Below, piece after piece: positions 33,031 through 41,609 of a DNA stretch of 64,000 bases. A model generated the notes under the pieces. The model saw nothing but the letters and a program-made list of their open reading frames with translations. It ran no database searches and was not told where the DNA came from. Origin of the DNA: Joyebacterum sp964521425 (GTDB lineage Bacteria > Joyebacterota > Joyebacteria > Joyebacterales > Joyebacteraceae); contig CAZFRO010000009.1 in the NCBI GenBank assembly GCA_964521425.1, forward strand, positions 1-64,000, written 5' to 3'. The position numbers and the translations under genes were made by a program. Numbering within the stretch: the first letter of the stretch is position 1; each line of letters starts with the position of its first letter.

Positions 33031-34857
33031 TTGAGAAGATTCCGGGTCACATACATCCCCATTACGTCGATCATCGTCGGCGTCTTCGTCATCGCGGCCG
33101 TGGTCGTGCTCACATCGATGCGCGACATCGAAAGAGGGCGGCTGCACGTGGCTGACGGCATGGAGCGCAAGGCCGGCGCGATGCTCATGTTTCTAAGTAC
33201 CGATCTCAGAACCGAGCTTGTCTCTCCCAGGTGGCAGCTGTCACGTCTCGAGTTCTTCCTCTCCGAAGCTGCCAACCGCAGCCAGGCTGAGTATCTTGCC
33301 CTTCTCGATTCCGATGGGACCGTTGTCGCGCACAGCGACACTGCGATGGTAGGGGAGCCTCACATCGGCTGGCTGCCGGCGGAGGACAGACCGGACGCGT
33401 CACCCATCCACAGGAAGCGCGTTACCATCGAGGGGCACACCTTTCAGCAGTACGTGACGGCCATCGACATACATCCCGCGATGCTCTGCGAGCCGCCCCC
33501 ACGACAGTTCGGGCGCAGAATGAGGCCGCGCTGTGACATGCAGGCGGTGGCAGTACGCCTGTCCGAGCTTCTGGGAAGGCCGATCGACCTGTCGCACCCA
33601 ACACGCCTCTACGGCGTAGTGGCGCTCGATCCCACTGAGATCGAGGCGACGTTCGCTCTCTCGCGTAATCGCACCATTCTCCTCGCCGCCGTCCTGATCC
33701 TGGTCGGTGGAGCTGCTATCTACTTCCTCTTCGTGACGTCTGCGTATCGTTCGACGCAGACGGCGCTCGCCAACATGCGTACGTATACGGAGAACGTCAT
33801 TGAGAGCATGGCGAACGGGCTGATATCCGTCGACGCCGATGGGCACATCGTGACCGTGAACTCGCGGGCGCGCACTCTGTTTGGACTGGGTAATGCCGAC
33901 GTTGTTGGACGAGGTCTCGACGATGTGGCCGGTCTCGATCCCGGTCCGGAGAGGGTGGGGGTGGACCTCGTGCTGCGCGGTGAAAAGGACATAGTGGAAG
34001 TGGAAGCGACAGCCGTCGTCGAGGGGGAGAAGATCCCTGTCTCGGTTAGCGCATCGCTGCTCCGGGGCGAGGACGGGGAGCGAGCGGGAGCGGTCCTGCT
34101 CTACCAGGACCTGCGCGAGATCGAGGAGCTGAAGGGTGAGTTGGAGCGAGGACGTCAGCTTGCCTCACTCGGCAGACTTGCGGCCGGCGTGGCTCACGAG
34201 GTGCGCAATCCCCTGAGCTCGATCAAGGGGTTTGCACAGTTCCTCCGCAGCAAGTTCAGTCCGGGGTCCGAGGAGGAGCGATACTCCGATATCATGATCG
34301 AAGAGGTTGAGCGACTTGATCGAGTCGTGCAAGAGCTGCTTGATTTCGCGAAGCCTGTCATCGCAGAGATCCGTCCGAGCGACACGAACGCCATCGTCGA
34401 GGACGCGCTCTCGCTCGTTTCGGAGGACGCGGATTTCAAGAACGTCAAGATCGTCACCGAGCTGGCCGAGAAGCTGCCGCACATCCTCGTGGATGCGAGA
34501 CAGGTGCGCCAGGCGCTTCTCAATGTGCTTCTGAACGGAATGGAAGCGATGGGGGACGGCGGGACGCTCAAGGTGACAACGACGATGGTTGCTCCCGAAG
34601 GTGGCGCGATCCCGGCGAGCGGAGACGAGCGACCGCGGCACGTCGCTATTGAAGTCACAGACACTGGTGATGGTATGAGTGAGCAGGAGCAGGCGAAGCT
34701 GTTCGAACCGTTCTACACGACGAAGCCGACAGGAACGGGGCTGGGATTGACGATAGTATCGCGGCTCGTGGAACAGAACGGCGGCCACATCCATGTCACG
34801 AGCACGAAGGGGACGGGGACGACGTTCTCGATGATGTTTGCGGCATCACCAACGTAA
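33031..34857 (+). CDS. Membrane sensor histidine kinase, ZraS/AtoS-like
   Basis: 608 residues. Transmembrane helix about 8-28, a periplasmic sensor of about 180 residues (two Cys, LCEPP and RPRCDM), second helix about 212-233, a PAS domain (about 255-345, VIESMANGLISVDADGHIV), HisKA with phospho-acceptor His near 389 (AAGVAHEVRNPLSSIKGF) and an HATPase domain (N box NVLLNGMEAMG, DTGDGMS, GTGLGL). TTG start with GGGAG upstream. It is followed by its NtrC-type regulator. Overall layout and context resemble the envelope-stress kinase ZraS. Confidence 0.9.
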   Translation: MRRFRVTYIPITSIIVGVFVIAAVVVLTSMRDIERGRLHVADGMERKAGAMLMFLSTDLRTELVSPRWQLSRLEFFLSEAANRSQAEYLALLDSDGTVVAHSDTAMVGEPHIGWLPAEDRPDASPIHRKRVTIEGHTFQQYVTAIDIHPAMLCEPPPRQFGRRMRPRCDMQAVAVRLSELLGRPIDLSHPTRLYGVVALDPTEIEATFALSRNRTILLAAVLILVGGAAIYFLFVTSAYRSTQTALANMRTYTENVIESMANGLISVDADGHIVTVNSRARTLFGLGNADVVGRGLDDVAGLDPGPERVGVDLVLRGEKDIVEVEATAVVEGEKIPVSVSASLLRGEDGERAGAVLLYQDLREIEELKGELERGRQLASLGRLAAGVAHEVRNPLSSIKGFAQFLRSKFSPGSEEERYSDIMIEEVERLDRVVQELLDFAKPVIAEIRPSDTNAIVEDALSLVSEDADFKNVKIVTELAEKLPHILVDARQVRQALLNVLLNGMEAMGDGGTLKVTTTMVAPEGGAIPASGDERPRHVAIEVTDTGDGMSEQEQAKLFEPFYTTKPTGTGLGLTIVSRLVEQNGGHIHVTSTKGTGTTFSMMFAASPT

Positions 34858-34896
34858 GCAAGACGAGCATTCGAGCGTATCGGGGAGCATGTCCGG

Positions 34897-36237
34897 ATGG
34901 CGGAGAACCACCTCAGAATCCTGGTCGTTGATGACCAGTCGAGTGTGCGCGAGCTTCTCAAGGCCGTGCTTGGGAGCGACGGTCACGCCGTGGAGGTCGC
35001 ACCCGACGGCGAGAGCGGCATCGAGACGCTGGCCGAGGGATTCCACGACCTGGTCATAATGGACATCCGGATGCCGGGCATCGACGGTGTTGAGGCACTG
35101 AGACGGATGAAGAAGGCAAGCCCCGACTGCGGCATCATCATGATGACGGCCTACGCGTCGGTGGGGACCGCGGTCGAAGCGATGAAGCTCGGGGCATTCG
35201 ACTACATCACGAAGCCGATAGACATCGATGAGGTTCGTTCGATCATATCAAGATTCACGGACGAGTCGTCGGGGGCGCCCGAGGAGAGGCCACTCGAGAT
35301 TGAGCCGTCGAGTGAGATCATCGGGGCGAGCCTCGCGATGCGAGAGGTGTTGGAGATGGCGCGTCGCGTCGCCGCGAGCGATGCCTCGGTCCTCATCCTG
35401 GGGGAGAGCGGAACAGGCAAGGAACTCATCGCGCACGAGGTGCACGGGGCGAGCCCGCGCGGACACAAGCCGTTTGTGGCGGTGAACTGCTCGGCTATTC
35501 CTGGAGGGCTTCTCGAGAGCGAGCTGTTTGGCCACGAGAAGGGCGCTTTCACGGGCGCCGGTCGGCAGAAGCGGGGGAGGTTCGAACTCGCGGCAGGCGG
35601 GACCATCTTCCTGGATGAGATCGGCGACATGTCGTCCGAACTGCAGGCCAAGCTGCTCCGATTCCTGCAGGATCATACCCTTCAGCGCGTGGGCGGATCG
35701 AACGACATCACGGTCGACGTCCGCATCGTAGCTGCGACCAATCGGGATCTGGACGCGGCTGTTGCTGAGGGGAGCTTCCGCGAGGATCTGTACTTCAGGC
35801 TCAATGTCGTGAACATCATGATACCGCCGCTCAGGGACCGCAAGGAGGACATACCGCTCCTTGTCGGGCACTTCCTCAAGAAGCACGCCGATAGAGGCTC
35901 GAAGCCAAAGAGAATGTCACCCAAGGCGATGCGCGTCATGATGAACTACGACTGGCCCGGGAACGTCCGCGAACTCGAGAACGCCATACACCGCGCCACG
36001 ATTCTCTCTCGTGGCGAGACGGTTTTCCCTGAGCAACTTCCGGCGAAGCTACAGGCGGTTCCGGACTCCGATGTCGACGGAGAGAAGATCGGTGTAACGA
36101 TCCGCGAAATGGAGCGCGGCATCATCATCAAGACCCTCGCGCAGACCGAGGGCAACAGGACTCACGCGGCGAAGACCCTGGGCATCTCACGCAGAACCCT
36201 CCAGAACAAGATCAAAGAGTACGAGATCGAATCCTGA
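34897..36237 (+). CDS. NtrC-family sigma54 response regulator, ZraR-like
   Basis: 446 residues. Receiver domain with phospho-Asp near 55 (LVIMDIRMPG) and switch Lys in ITKPID. The AAA+ module starts about 140: Walker A GESGTGKE, the sigma54 loop GAFTGA intact, Walker B GTIFLDEIGD, then VRELENAIHRATIL. A Fis-type HTH ends the chain (HAAKTLGISRRTLQNKIKEY). It is the cognate regulator of the kinase 40 bp upstream and likely acts on the sigma54 promoter at 36416. Confidence 0.93.
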   Translation: MAENHLRILVVDDQSSVRELLKAVLGSDGHAVEVAPDGESGIETLAEGFHDLVIMDIRMPGIDGVEALRRMKKASPDCGIIMMTAYASVGTAVEAMKLGAFDYITKPIDIDEVRSIISRFTDESSGAPEERPLEIEPSSEIIGASLAMREVLEMARRVAASDASVLILGESGTGKELIAHEVHGASPRGHKPFVAVNCSAIPGGLLESELFGHEKGAFTGAGRQKRGRFELAAGGTIFLDEIGDMSSELQAKLLRFLQDHTLQRVGGSNDITVDVRIVAATNRDLDAAVAEGSFREDLYFRLNVVNIMIPPLRDRKEDIPLLVGHFLKKHADRGSKPKRMSPKAMRVMMNYDWPGNVRELENAIHRATILSRGETVFPEQLPAKLQAVPDSDVDGEKIGVTIREMERGIIIKTLAQTEGNRTHAAKTLGISRRTLQNKIKEYEIES

Positions 36238-36351
36238 CCGCGCAGATTCTGCGCACCTCCAGTCGGTCTATCCTCCCAAATGGGCAGTTCCTTCACGCCG
36301 GGGCTTCCGCGAAGCTCTGAGTGCGTGTCTCATCTGAGAAAATCAACCGTG

Positions 36352-36376
36352 TAACATTCAGTTCTATCAGATGTTA
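36352..36376. promoter_or_regulatory. Inverted repeat upstream of the sigma54 promoter
   Basis: TAACAT (36352-36357) and ATGTTA (36371-36376) around 13 bases, with GTAAC direct repeats at 36351 and 36378. It lies 40-65 bp before the -24 element and may be the binding site of the ZraR-like regulator. Confidence 0.4.
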
Positions 36377-36415
36377 TGTAACCTGGACGATAGCCCCGCA
36401 CGGTTCTGGCACGGT

Positions 36416-36431
36416 TGGCATCTCGGTTGCT
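36416..36431 (+). promoter_or_regulatory. Sigma54 promoter of the ZraP-like gene
   Basis: TGGCATCTCGGTTGCT fits the consensus TGGCAY-N5-TTGCW at every conserved base, with ten bases between GG and GC. It is 135 bp before the start codon of the ZraP-like gene. Confidence 0.75.
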
Positions 36432-36565
36432 GTAAGAGGGGTGCATGGAAATTCCTCCGGCCGGCAACACGAAGCAGCATGCGGCTGACGGTGCTGGCCG
36501 GATGGGGACACAGGGAGCAGACAAACCAGGGAGGGAACACCTCCCACTTTCGAAGGGAGAAGACG

Positions 36566-37207
36566 ATGAGCGGGAAGAAAGGCCTCATAGTAGTAGTGCT
36601 GGCTCTGGTGATGGCAACGATGGCTGTCGTTCCGGCGGTCGCGGGCAGAGGTGGGCACTGTGGATCAAAGGGTGGTGGCATGCGTGGGGGGCCGGGAATG
36701 GGTCCGGGTGCGATGCCGGCGTTCACCGAGCAGCAGCAGGAGAAGATGCAGGAGATCCGGAGCAGCTTCGATGAAGAGCGTGTTGAACTGGTCAACAGGA
36801 TGAAGGTCATGCATCTTGAGATGCGCGACCTGGTCACCGGCGACAACCCCGACTTCGGGAAGCTCGAGCGCATGATCGATGACATCTCAAGCCAGCGCGC
36901 CGAGATGATGAAGATGAGAATCCGGCAGCACGTTGCGGTCCGGAAGATCCTGACGGATGACCAGAAGGTGCTGTTTGACCAGGGCTTCGGTATGCAGATG
37001 GGCCAGGGCATGTGTGGTCATCCCGGGGCAATGGGTGGCAAGCCGGGTGGCGGTATGATGGGTGGACGTCGTGGAATGAACTGTGGTCCGGGTGGCGGCA
37101 TGATGGGCGGACGTGGTGGAATGAACTGCGGTCCAGGTGGTGGGATGATGGGAAGACCCGGCGGCGGCATGCCTCCGTCAGGTGCTCCCGGCGGAGCGGG
37201 AATCTAG
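36566..37207 (+). CDS. Periplasmic ZraP/Spy-CpxP-like Met-rich protein
   Basis: 213 residues with a signal peptide (about 1-26). The core helix region has the LTxxQ-type motifs of the Spy/CpxP/ZraP superfamily (FTEQQQEKMQEIR and ILTDDQKVLFDQ). The C-terminal third is made of repeats GGGMMGGRGGMNCGPGG, rich in Met, Gly and Cys and likely to bind metal. ZraP is a zinc-binding periplasmic chaperone controlled by ZraSR; here a sigma54 promoter and a ZraSR-like pair lie upstream. ATG chosen for AGGGAGA and the signal peptide; an upstream in-frame extension lacks both. Confidence 0.8.
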   Translation: MSGKKGLIVVVLALVMATMAVVPAVAGRGGHCGSKGGGMRGGPGMGPGAMPAFTEQQQEKMQEIRSSFDEERVELVNRMKVMHLEMRDLVTGDNPDFGKLERMIDDISSQRAEMMKMRIRQHVAVRKILTDDQKVLFDQGFGMQMGQGMCGHPGAMGGKPGGGMMGGRRGMNCGPGGGMMGGRGGMNCGPGGGMMGRPGGGMPPSGAPGGAGI

Positions 37208-37285
37208 GAAGTCATTCGCTCGGGCGAGTGAACCGGGGCGAGTCGCACTGCAAGGGTTATGAGCGGCTCGCACCCCCCCCCAACA

Positions 37286-37325
37286 GCGGGCGGTCTCCAC
37301 GCGAGAGGCCGCCCGCTTCCCTTAC
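37286..37325 (+). terminator. Terminator of the ZraP-like gene
   Basis: GCGGGCGGTCTC pairs with GAGAGGCCGCCCGC around CACGC (one bulge), followed by TTCCCTT. Confidence 0.6.
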
Positions 37326-37400
37326 CATGATCATCATGCCACTGGCTGGTTTATCTTCTTGCCGCCCTCTTTGTCCTGCGCTATATACTTATCTAGGGAG

Positions 37401-37456
37401 GTGCGCCCAATAGGACTGTGGGCGCATGTGTGCGCCCAATAGGACTGTGGGCGCAT
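37401..37456. repeat. 29-bp palindromic repeat, two tandem copies
   Basis: Two copies of GTGCGCCCAATAGGACTGTG followed by GGCGCAT (37401 and 37430). Each copy forms a stem TGCGCCCA/TGGGCGCA with a 9-10-nt loop. Related copies are at 41551-41595 and 60438-60524. Confidence 0.85.
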
Positions 37457-37580
37457 GGCGAATCTCGTCTGTCAACCAAGGGGCGGGCCGGTGCGCCCGC
37501 CATTTTCTTCAGCCCTTCACCGAGGAGGCGTCCACTGAGGCGGCGTCCGCCTCAGTTTCGGGGTCAGGGAGTCAGGCAAC

Positions 37581-38255
37581 ATGCGGATTCGGACTGTCAC
37601 AGACGCAGAGTGTGCAGCGGGACGACCGGCACTGGCTATCGTCCTGGCGCTCACGCTTGCTATTCTCGCCACCGTGCCCGGGACGGTTCACGCTCGTCTC
37701 AGAGGCTTCGTGCCTTCCTCACGGCGGGGCGCGGCTGAGGTGTGGGTCGACGTTCCCCGGTTCGCCGTGCCGTTCGGTGACGATTACGTGGGGGACTATG
37801 CCATCACAGACGGCTGGGGTTTCGGGTTGGGCGTCTCCTTCGGACTCGCCGACAAGATCTGTCTCGAGGGGCGCTCCCTTCAGACCAATCACACCATCGA
37901 CGGCGCCGAGTGGGATCTCGATCTGGCCCACATCGGTCTCAAGTACTGCATGGTTGGGGATAGCCCCTTCCAGCCCTTCCTGAGTCTTGGCTACATCCGC
38001 CAGAACCTCGAGACCGACGCATCCTATGGACAGCATGGCGAGTATGTCCGACTGACCGGCCACGGAATCCTCGCCTGCGCCGGAATGGACTACTTCCGAA
38101 CTGACAAGTTCTTCGTCACGCTTCGAGTCGAATACGCGTTTGTCGACTACACGTATGCGATCCTCGGAACAGATGAGCAGAATCTGCCCGAATCGCTGGA
38201 TGGGCGCGTGCTTTCGGCCTCCATCGGCATCGGGTACAGAGCGCCGGTCTGGTAG
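37581..38255 (+). CDS. Putative outer-membrane beta-barrel protein
   Basis: 224 residues with a signal peptide (about 10-38 hydrophobic core). The mature part has about eight alternating amphipathic strands (GFGLGVSFGLADKICLEGRSL, PFQPFLSLGYIRQ, FFVTLRVEYAFVDY) and ends SIGIGYRAPVW, with an aromatic last residue, as in OmpA/OmpX-like or OMP_b-brl barrels. Function unknown. The ATG is within a weak Shine-Dalgarno context (CAACATG). It follows repeat copies and stands as a single gene. Confidence 0.6.
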   Translation: MRIRTVTDAECAAGRPALAIVLALTLAILATVPGTVHARLRGFVPSSRRGAAEVWVDVPRFAVPFGDDYVGDYAITDGWGFGLGVSFGLADKICLEGRSLQTNHTIDGAEWDLDLAHIGLKYCMVGDSPFQPFLSLGYIRQNLETDASYGQHGEYVRLTGHGILACAGMDYFRTDKFFVTLRVEYAFVDYTYAILGTDEQNLPESLDGRVLSASIGIGYRAPVW

Positions 38256-38380
38256 GATAGAGCGCGCGGGTGCCGGAGTCTCTCCGGGACGCGATCTGGT
38301 GTCCATGGGTCCCCTGCATTACGATTCCTGTTAAAGACAGATGTTTGCACTACGTGGGTTCTCTACGGTGGAGGTGGCGG

Positions 38381-38800
38381 ATGTACGAGGTCAAGGCAAC
38401 TTGGGGCGGTGGCTTCAAGTTTCTCGGTATCGACGGAGATGGCCGCGAGCTTAAGATGGATGCAAGCGTGGGAGCCGGTGGAGAGGGCGATGGCTACCGC
38501 CCATCGGAACTCCCGCTCATGGGGTTGGCCGGCTGCACAGGGATCGACACCCTGGAGATCCTCCAGAAGATGCGTCAGCCTGTTGAGGGACTAGAGGTGC
38601 GGGTGGTGGCGACACCGAAGGATGGGTATCCGGCGGGCTACGCGCGGATCGAGGTGCAGTACACTGTGGTCGGCAAAGGGCTCTCTATGGAGAAGGTCGA
38701 GCGGGCCGTCAAGCTTTCCGAAGAGAAGTACTGCACGGTCGGGCAGACGCTTGCCAATGGAACGGAGATGACCCACACGATCGAACTGGTTGAGGGATAG
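38381..38800 (+). CDS. OsmC-family protein
   Basis: 139 residues of the OsmC/Ohr fold, thiol peroxidases that reduce organic hydroperoxides. Two conserved cysteines are in place: MGLAGCTGIDTLEIL and EKYCTVGQTL. The glutamate and Arg ligands of Ohr are less clear, so it fits the general OsmC (YhfA-like) group. ATG 38381 is fixed by GGAGGTGGCGG. It lies 32 bp before tldD, likely in one unit with tldD-pmbA. Confidence 0.88.
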   Translation: MYEVKATWGGGFKFLGIDGDGRELKMDASVGAGGEGDGYRPSELPLMGLAGCTGIDTLEILQKMRQPVEGLEVRVVATPKDGYPAGYARIEVQYTVVGKGLSMEKVERAVKLSEEKYCTVGQTLANGTEMTHTIELVEG

Positions 38801-38832
38801 ATTCTATTGACAGACGCCGTCAGGAGCGATGT

Positions 38833-40203
38833 ATGAAATCGCGCATCGAGCATGTGATGAAGAAGTTCGCCGACAGATGCGACTACCTTGAGGTTCATTT
38901 AGAGGAGACTGAGGAATCCAGCGTAGGCTTCACCGGTCCGCGATTGTCGGATCTCGGCCGCAAGATGAATTTCGGCGGCAACGTCCGCGCTCTTCACAAG
39001 GGCGGGTGGGGTTTCGCGTCCTTCAACAGTGTCGAGCGTCTCGACGAGTTCGCGCAGTACGCGATCGATCAGGCCAAGACCGTCGGGAAAGCAACAAGTC
39101 AACTTGCCGAGGTTGAACCGGTAGTGGCTGACGTACCTGTTGATCTTGAGAATGACCCGCGCGACGTGTCCCTCGAAGAGAAGGTCGAGACAATGCGGGC
39201 GTACAGTGAGCGCGCAGTAGGCTTCAATGACGCCATCACGAGTTCGCTGGTCACGTACTTCGATCGCTTCCACAAGTTCTGGTTCGGTAACAGCGAAGGC
39301 GGCCTCGTCTACCAGGAGCGCGTCGACATCGGAGGGCGTGTGACACCGGTGGCGACACGCGATGGTGACACTCAAGGCTACAGCGTCGGTTTCGGTGGGA
39401 GCGACGACTTCAGTGTGGTCAGGGGACTCGACAAAGAGATTGACAGAGCCTGTGGAGTAGCTTCGGGCAAGCTGGACGCGTCCAAGATAGAGGGTGGAGA
39501 GTACACGGTGATCCTCGACCCGCGACTCGCCGGCGTCTTCATCCACGAGGCCTTCGGGCACCTGTCTGAGGGTGACAACGTGTATGAGGATGAAAATCTT
39601 CAGAAGGTCATGAAGCTCGGGAGGAGATTCGGTCGACGCTTCCTCAACGTCTACGATACCGGGTTGGACAGAGGCTTACGTGGCCACCTCGTCTACGACG
39701 ATGAGGGCGTGCCGACTGAGAAGACGTACCTGATCCGGGACGGCGAGTTGGTCGGGAGGCTCCACTCGCGCGAGACCGCAGGCAAGATGGGGGAGAAGCC
39801 GACAGGCAGTGCGCGTTGTCTCGATTACCGCTTCCCGCCGATCCCGCGGATGCGCAACACGTGCATCGCCGCAGGAGAGGCCACGTTCGATGAGATGATT
39901 GCGGGCGTCGACTACGGCGTCTACTGCATCTCCGCATCAGGTGGGCAGACGAACGGCGAGATGTTCACGTTCACGGCCGCCAACGCCCGGATGATCCGCG
40001 ATGGGAAGCTGGCGGAGCAGGTTCGAGACGTGACGCTCACCGGAAATGTCTTCACCACTCTCGACAACATCGATCTCCTGGCAAATGACTTGGCTGCGCA
40101 CGACGGGGGTGGAGGATGTGGCAAGGCGGGACAGTTTCCACTGCCTGTCACCCACGGCTCCCCACACGTCAGGATTCAGAACGTCGTGATTGGAGGTGAG
40201 TAG
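38833..40203 (+). CDS. tldD: TldD-type metalloprotease subunit
   Basis: 456 residues. The zinc motif HEAFGHLSE (HExxxH, about residue 238) is present, as in TldD, the active half of the TldD/TldE heterodimer that degrades unfolded peptides and matures some RiPPs (microcin B17 leader removal). Conserved segments: GGVYQERV-like substrate strand, GGGCGKAGQFPLPVTHGSPHVRI near the end. The partner pmbA starts two bases after its stop. Given the RiPP operon 6 kb away, a role as leader peptidase is possible but unproven. Confidence 0.92.
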   Translation: MKSRIEHVMKKFADRCDYLEVHLEETEESSVGFTGPRLSDLGRKMNFGGNVRALHKGGWGFASFNSVERLDEFAQYAIDQAKTVGKATSQLAEVEPVVADVPVDLENDPRDVSLEEKVETMRAYSERAVGFNDAITSSLVTYFDRFHKFWFGNSEGGLVYQERVDIGGRVTPVATRDGDTQGYSVGFGGSDDFSVVRGLDKEIDRACGVASGKLDASKIEGGEYTVILDPRLAGVFIHEAFGHLSEGDNVYEDENLQKVMKLGRRFGRRFLNVYDTGLDRGLRGHLVYDDEGVPTEKTYLIRDGELVGRLHSRETAGKMGEKPTGSARCLDYRFPPIPRMRNTCIAAGEATFDEMIAGVDYGVYCISASGGQTNGEMFTFTAANARMIRDGKLAEQVRDVTLTGNVFTTLDNIDLLANDLAAHDGGGGCGKAGQFPLPVTHGSPHVRIQNVVIGGE

Positions 40204-40204
40204 G

Positions 40205-41551
40205 GTGAAGACGATCATTGAGACAGCTCTCCGCAGAGGGGCCGCAAGGGCCGAGGTCTTCTACCTGAATTCGCTCCAGACAGAAGTGAACTACGAGGCC
40301 GGTCGACTCAAGGAGCTGGCCAACACTGAAGAGACGGGTGTCGCTCTGAGGCTGGTCAAGGATGGGAAGCTGGGCTTCGCTACGACAACGAAGCTCACCC
40401 AGCTGGACCGGCTTGTGGACGATGCGCTCGCCACGGCGTCATGCGGCGATGACATGGAGTTTGATTTCGCTGTTGCCGGGGGGCTGCCCGACTTCACGTG
40501 TTCCGACAAGACCGTCGCGGAACTCTCCGTCGATGAGATGATGAAGCATTCGGAGGCAGGCGTCGCACGCCTGCTCGACTATGAGAAGGACATCCAGGCG
40601 GAGTCGGGAACCACACGCGACATGCAGACCATCCATGTCATGAACTCGGACGGCGTGGATGCGAAGTTCGAGCGAACTCAGTATCAGTTCTACGTCCATG
40701 GGCGGCTGATTGAGGGTACGAACATGCTCGATGGCGGCGCCTACTTCGGCGGCACGGCGCTGGACGTCGATTTCGACCAGTTGTACGAGAACGCTGTGAA
40801 CGAATTCAGACGCGCGCGGACGAACGTGGATCTGGCTACGGGACGGACGACAGTTGTTCTCACTCCCAGAGCCGTGGCCGACATTATGCTGACCCTCAAT
40901 CTCGGTGTCAGCGGAGCCCACATCGAGCAGGGCATATCTCCTCTGGTCGGGAAACTGGGGAAGCACATCTTCGATGAGAGGATAACGATTCGCGACGACG
41001 GCCTGAGGCCCGGCGGGTATAGGTCGGCTCCTTTCGACGACGAGGGTGTTCCGATGCAGACGACAACGGTCGTGGAGTCGGGCGTGCTCAAGAGCTATCT
41101 GACCGATCTCAGAACGGCGCGCAAGCTGAACCACGCCGACACGGGTAACGGTCTCAAGGCGAAACGTCTCGTCGGCACGAAGGAGCTGGGCAAGTCTCCG
41201 ACGCCCGAGATCACGAACTGGGTGATGGAGGGTGGGGAGAAGCCGTACGAGGAACTCCTCTCCGATGTGGGAAGCGGCGTGCTTGTAGACAGCATCATGG
41301 GTCTTCTGATGTCCAATCTCATCGCCGGCGAGTTCGGCGGCAATCTGGCGTACGGACTCAGGATCGAGGACGGCAAGACGACCGGACGAGTGAAGGACGC
41401 CATGATCTCCGGCAACATCTACAAGCTGTTCAAGTCCAACATCATCGCGCTGTCCAAGGACGTGGAACTGACGGGGCTCCTCGGCGGCATCGGAACTCAC
41501 TGGTACCCGTACGTGATCCTGAAGGACGTAACGATCGCGACGAAGTCATAG
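40205..41551 (+). CDS. pmbA: PmbA/TldE-type protease subunit
   Basis: 448 residues, same fold as TldD but without the HExxxH motif; it is the non-catalytic partner in the TldD/E complex. Signatures: LFD-like DYEKDIQ, LTPRAVADIMLTLNLG, PLVGKLGKHIFDERITIRDDG and GVLVDSIMGLLMSNLIAGEFGGNLAYGLRIEDGK region with NxIAGxFS-like motif. GTG 40205 has GGAGGTG seven bases upstream. Directly downstream of tldD. Confidence 0.92.
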   Translation: MKTIIETALRRGAARAEVFYLNSLQTEVNYEAGRLKELANTEETGVALRLVKDGKLGFATTTKLTQLDRLVDDALATASCGDDMEFDFAVAGGLPDFTCSDKTVAELSVDEMMKHSEAGVARLLDYEKDIQAESGTTRDMQTIHVMNSDGVDAKFERTQYQFYVHGRLIEGTNMLDGGAYFGGTALDVDFDQLYENAVNEFRRARTNVDLATGRTTVVLTPRAVADIMLTLNLGVSGAHIEQGISPLVGKLGKHIFDERITIRDDGLRPGGYRSAPFDDEGVPMQTTTVVESGVLKSYLTDLRTARKLNHADTGNGLKAKRLVGTKELGKSPTPEITNWVMEGGEKPYEELLSDVGSGVLVDSIMGLLMSNLIAGEFGGNLAYGLRIEDGKTTGRVKDAMISGNIYKLFKSNIIALSKDVELTGLLGGIGTHWYPYVILKDVTIATKS

Positions 41552-41595
41552 GCTGTGGGCGCATGAGGTGCGCCCGATAGGGTCGTGGGCGCATG
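41551..41595. repeat. Palindromic repeat, one full and one partial copy
   Basis: A half copy CTGTGGGCGCATGA then GTGCGCCCGATAGGGTCGTG with GGCGCATGA. Same stem as the copies at 37401 and 60438, with a few loop changes. It lies between pmbA and the DUF2207 gene and just precedes the Shine-Dalgarno of the latter. Confidence 0.75.
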
Positions 41596-41609
41596 AAGGG
41601 GAGGTAGAT

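Noticed and set aside
36371..36565. N-terminal extension of the ZraP-like protein
   Set aside because: It would cover the sigma54 promoter and put 65 residues before the signal peptide.
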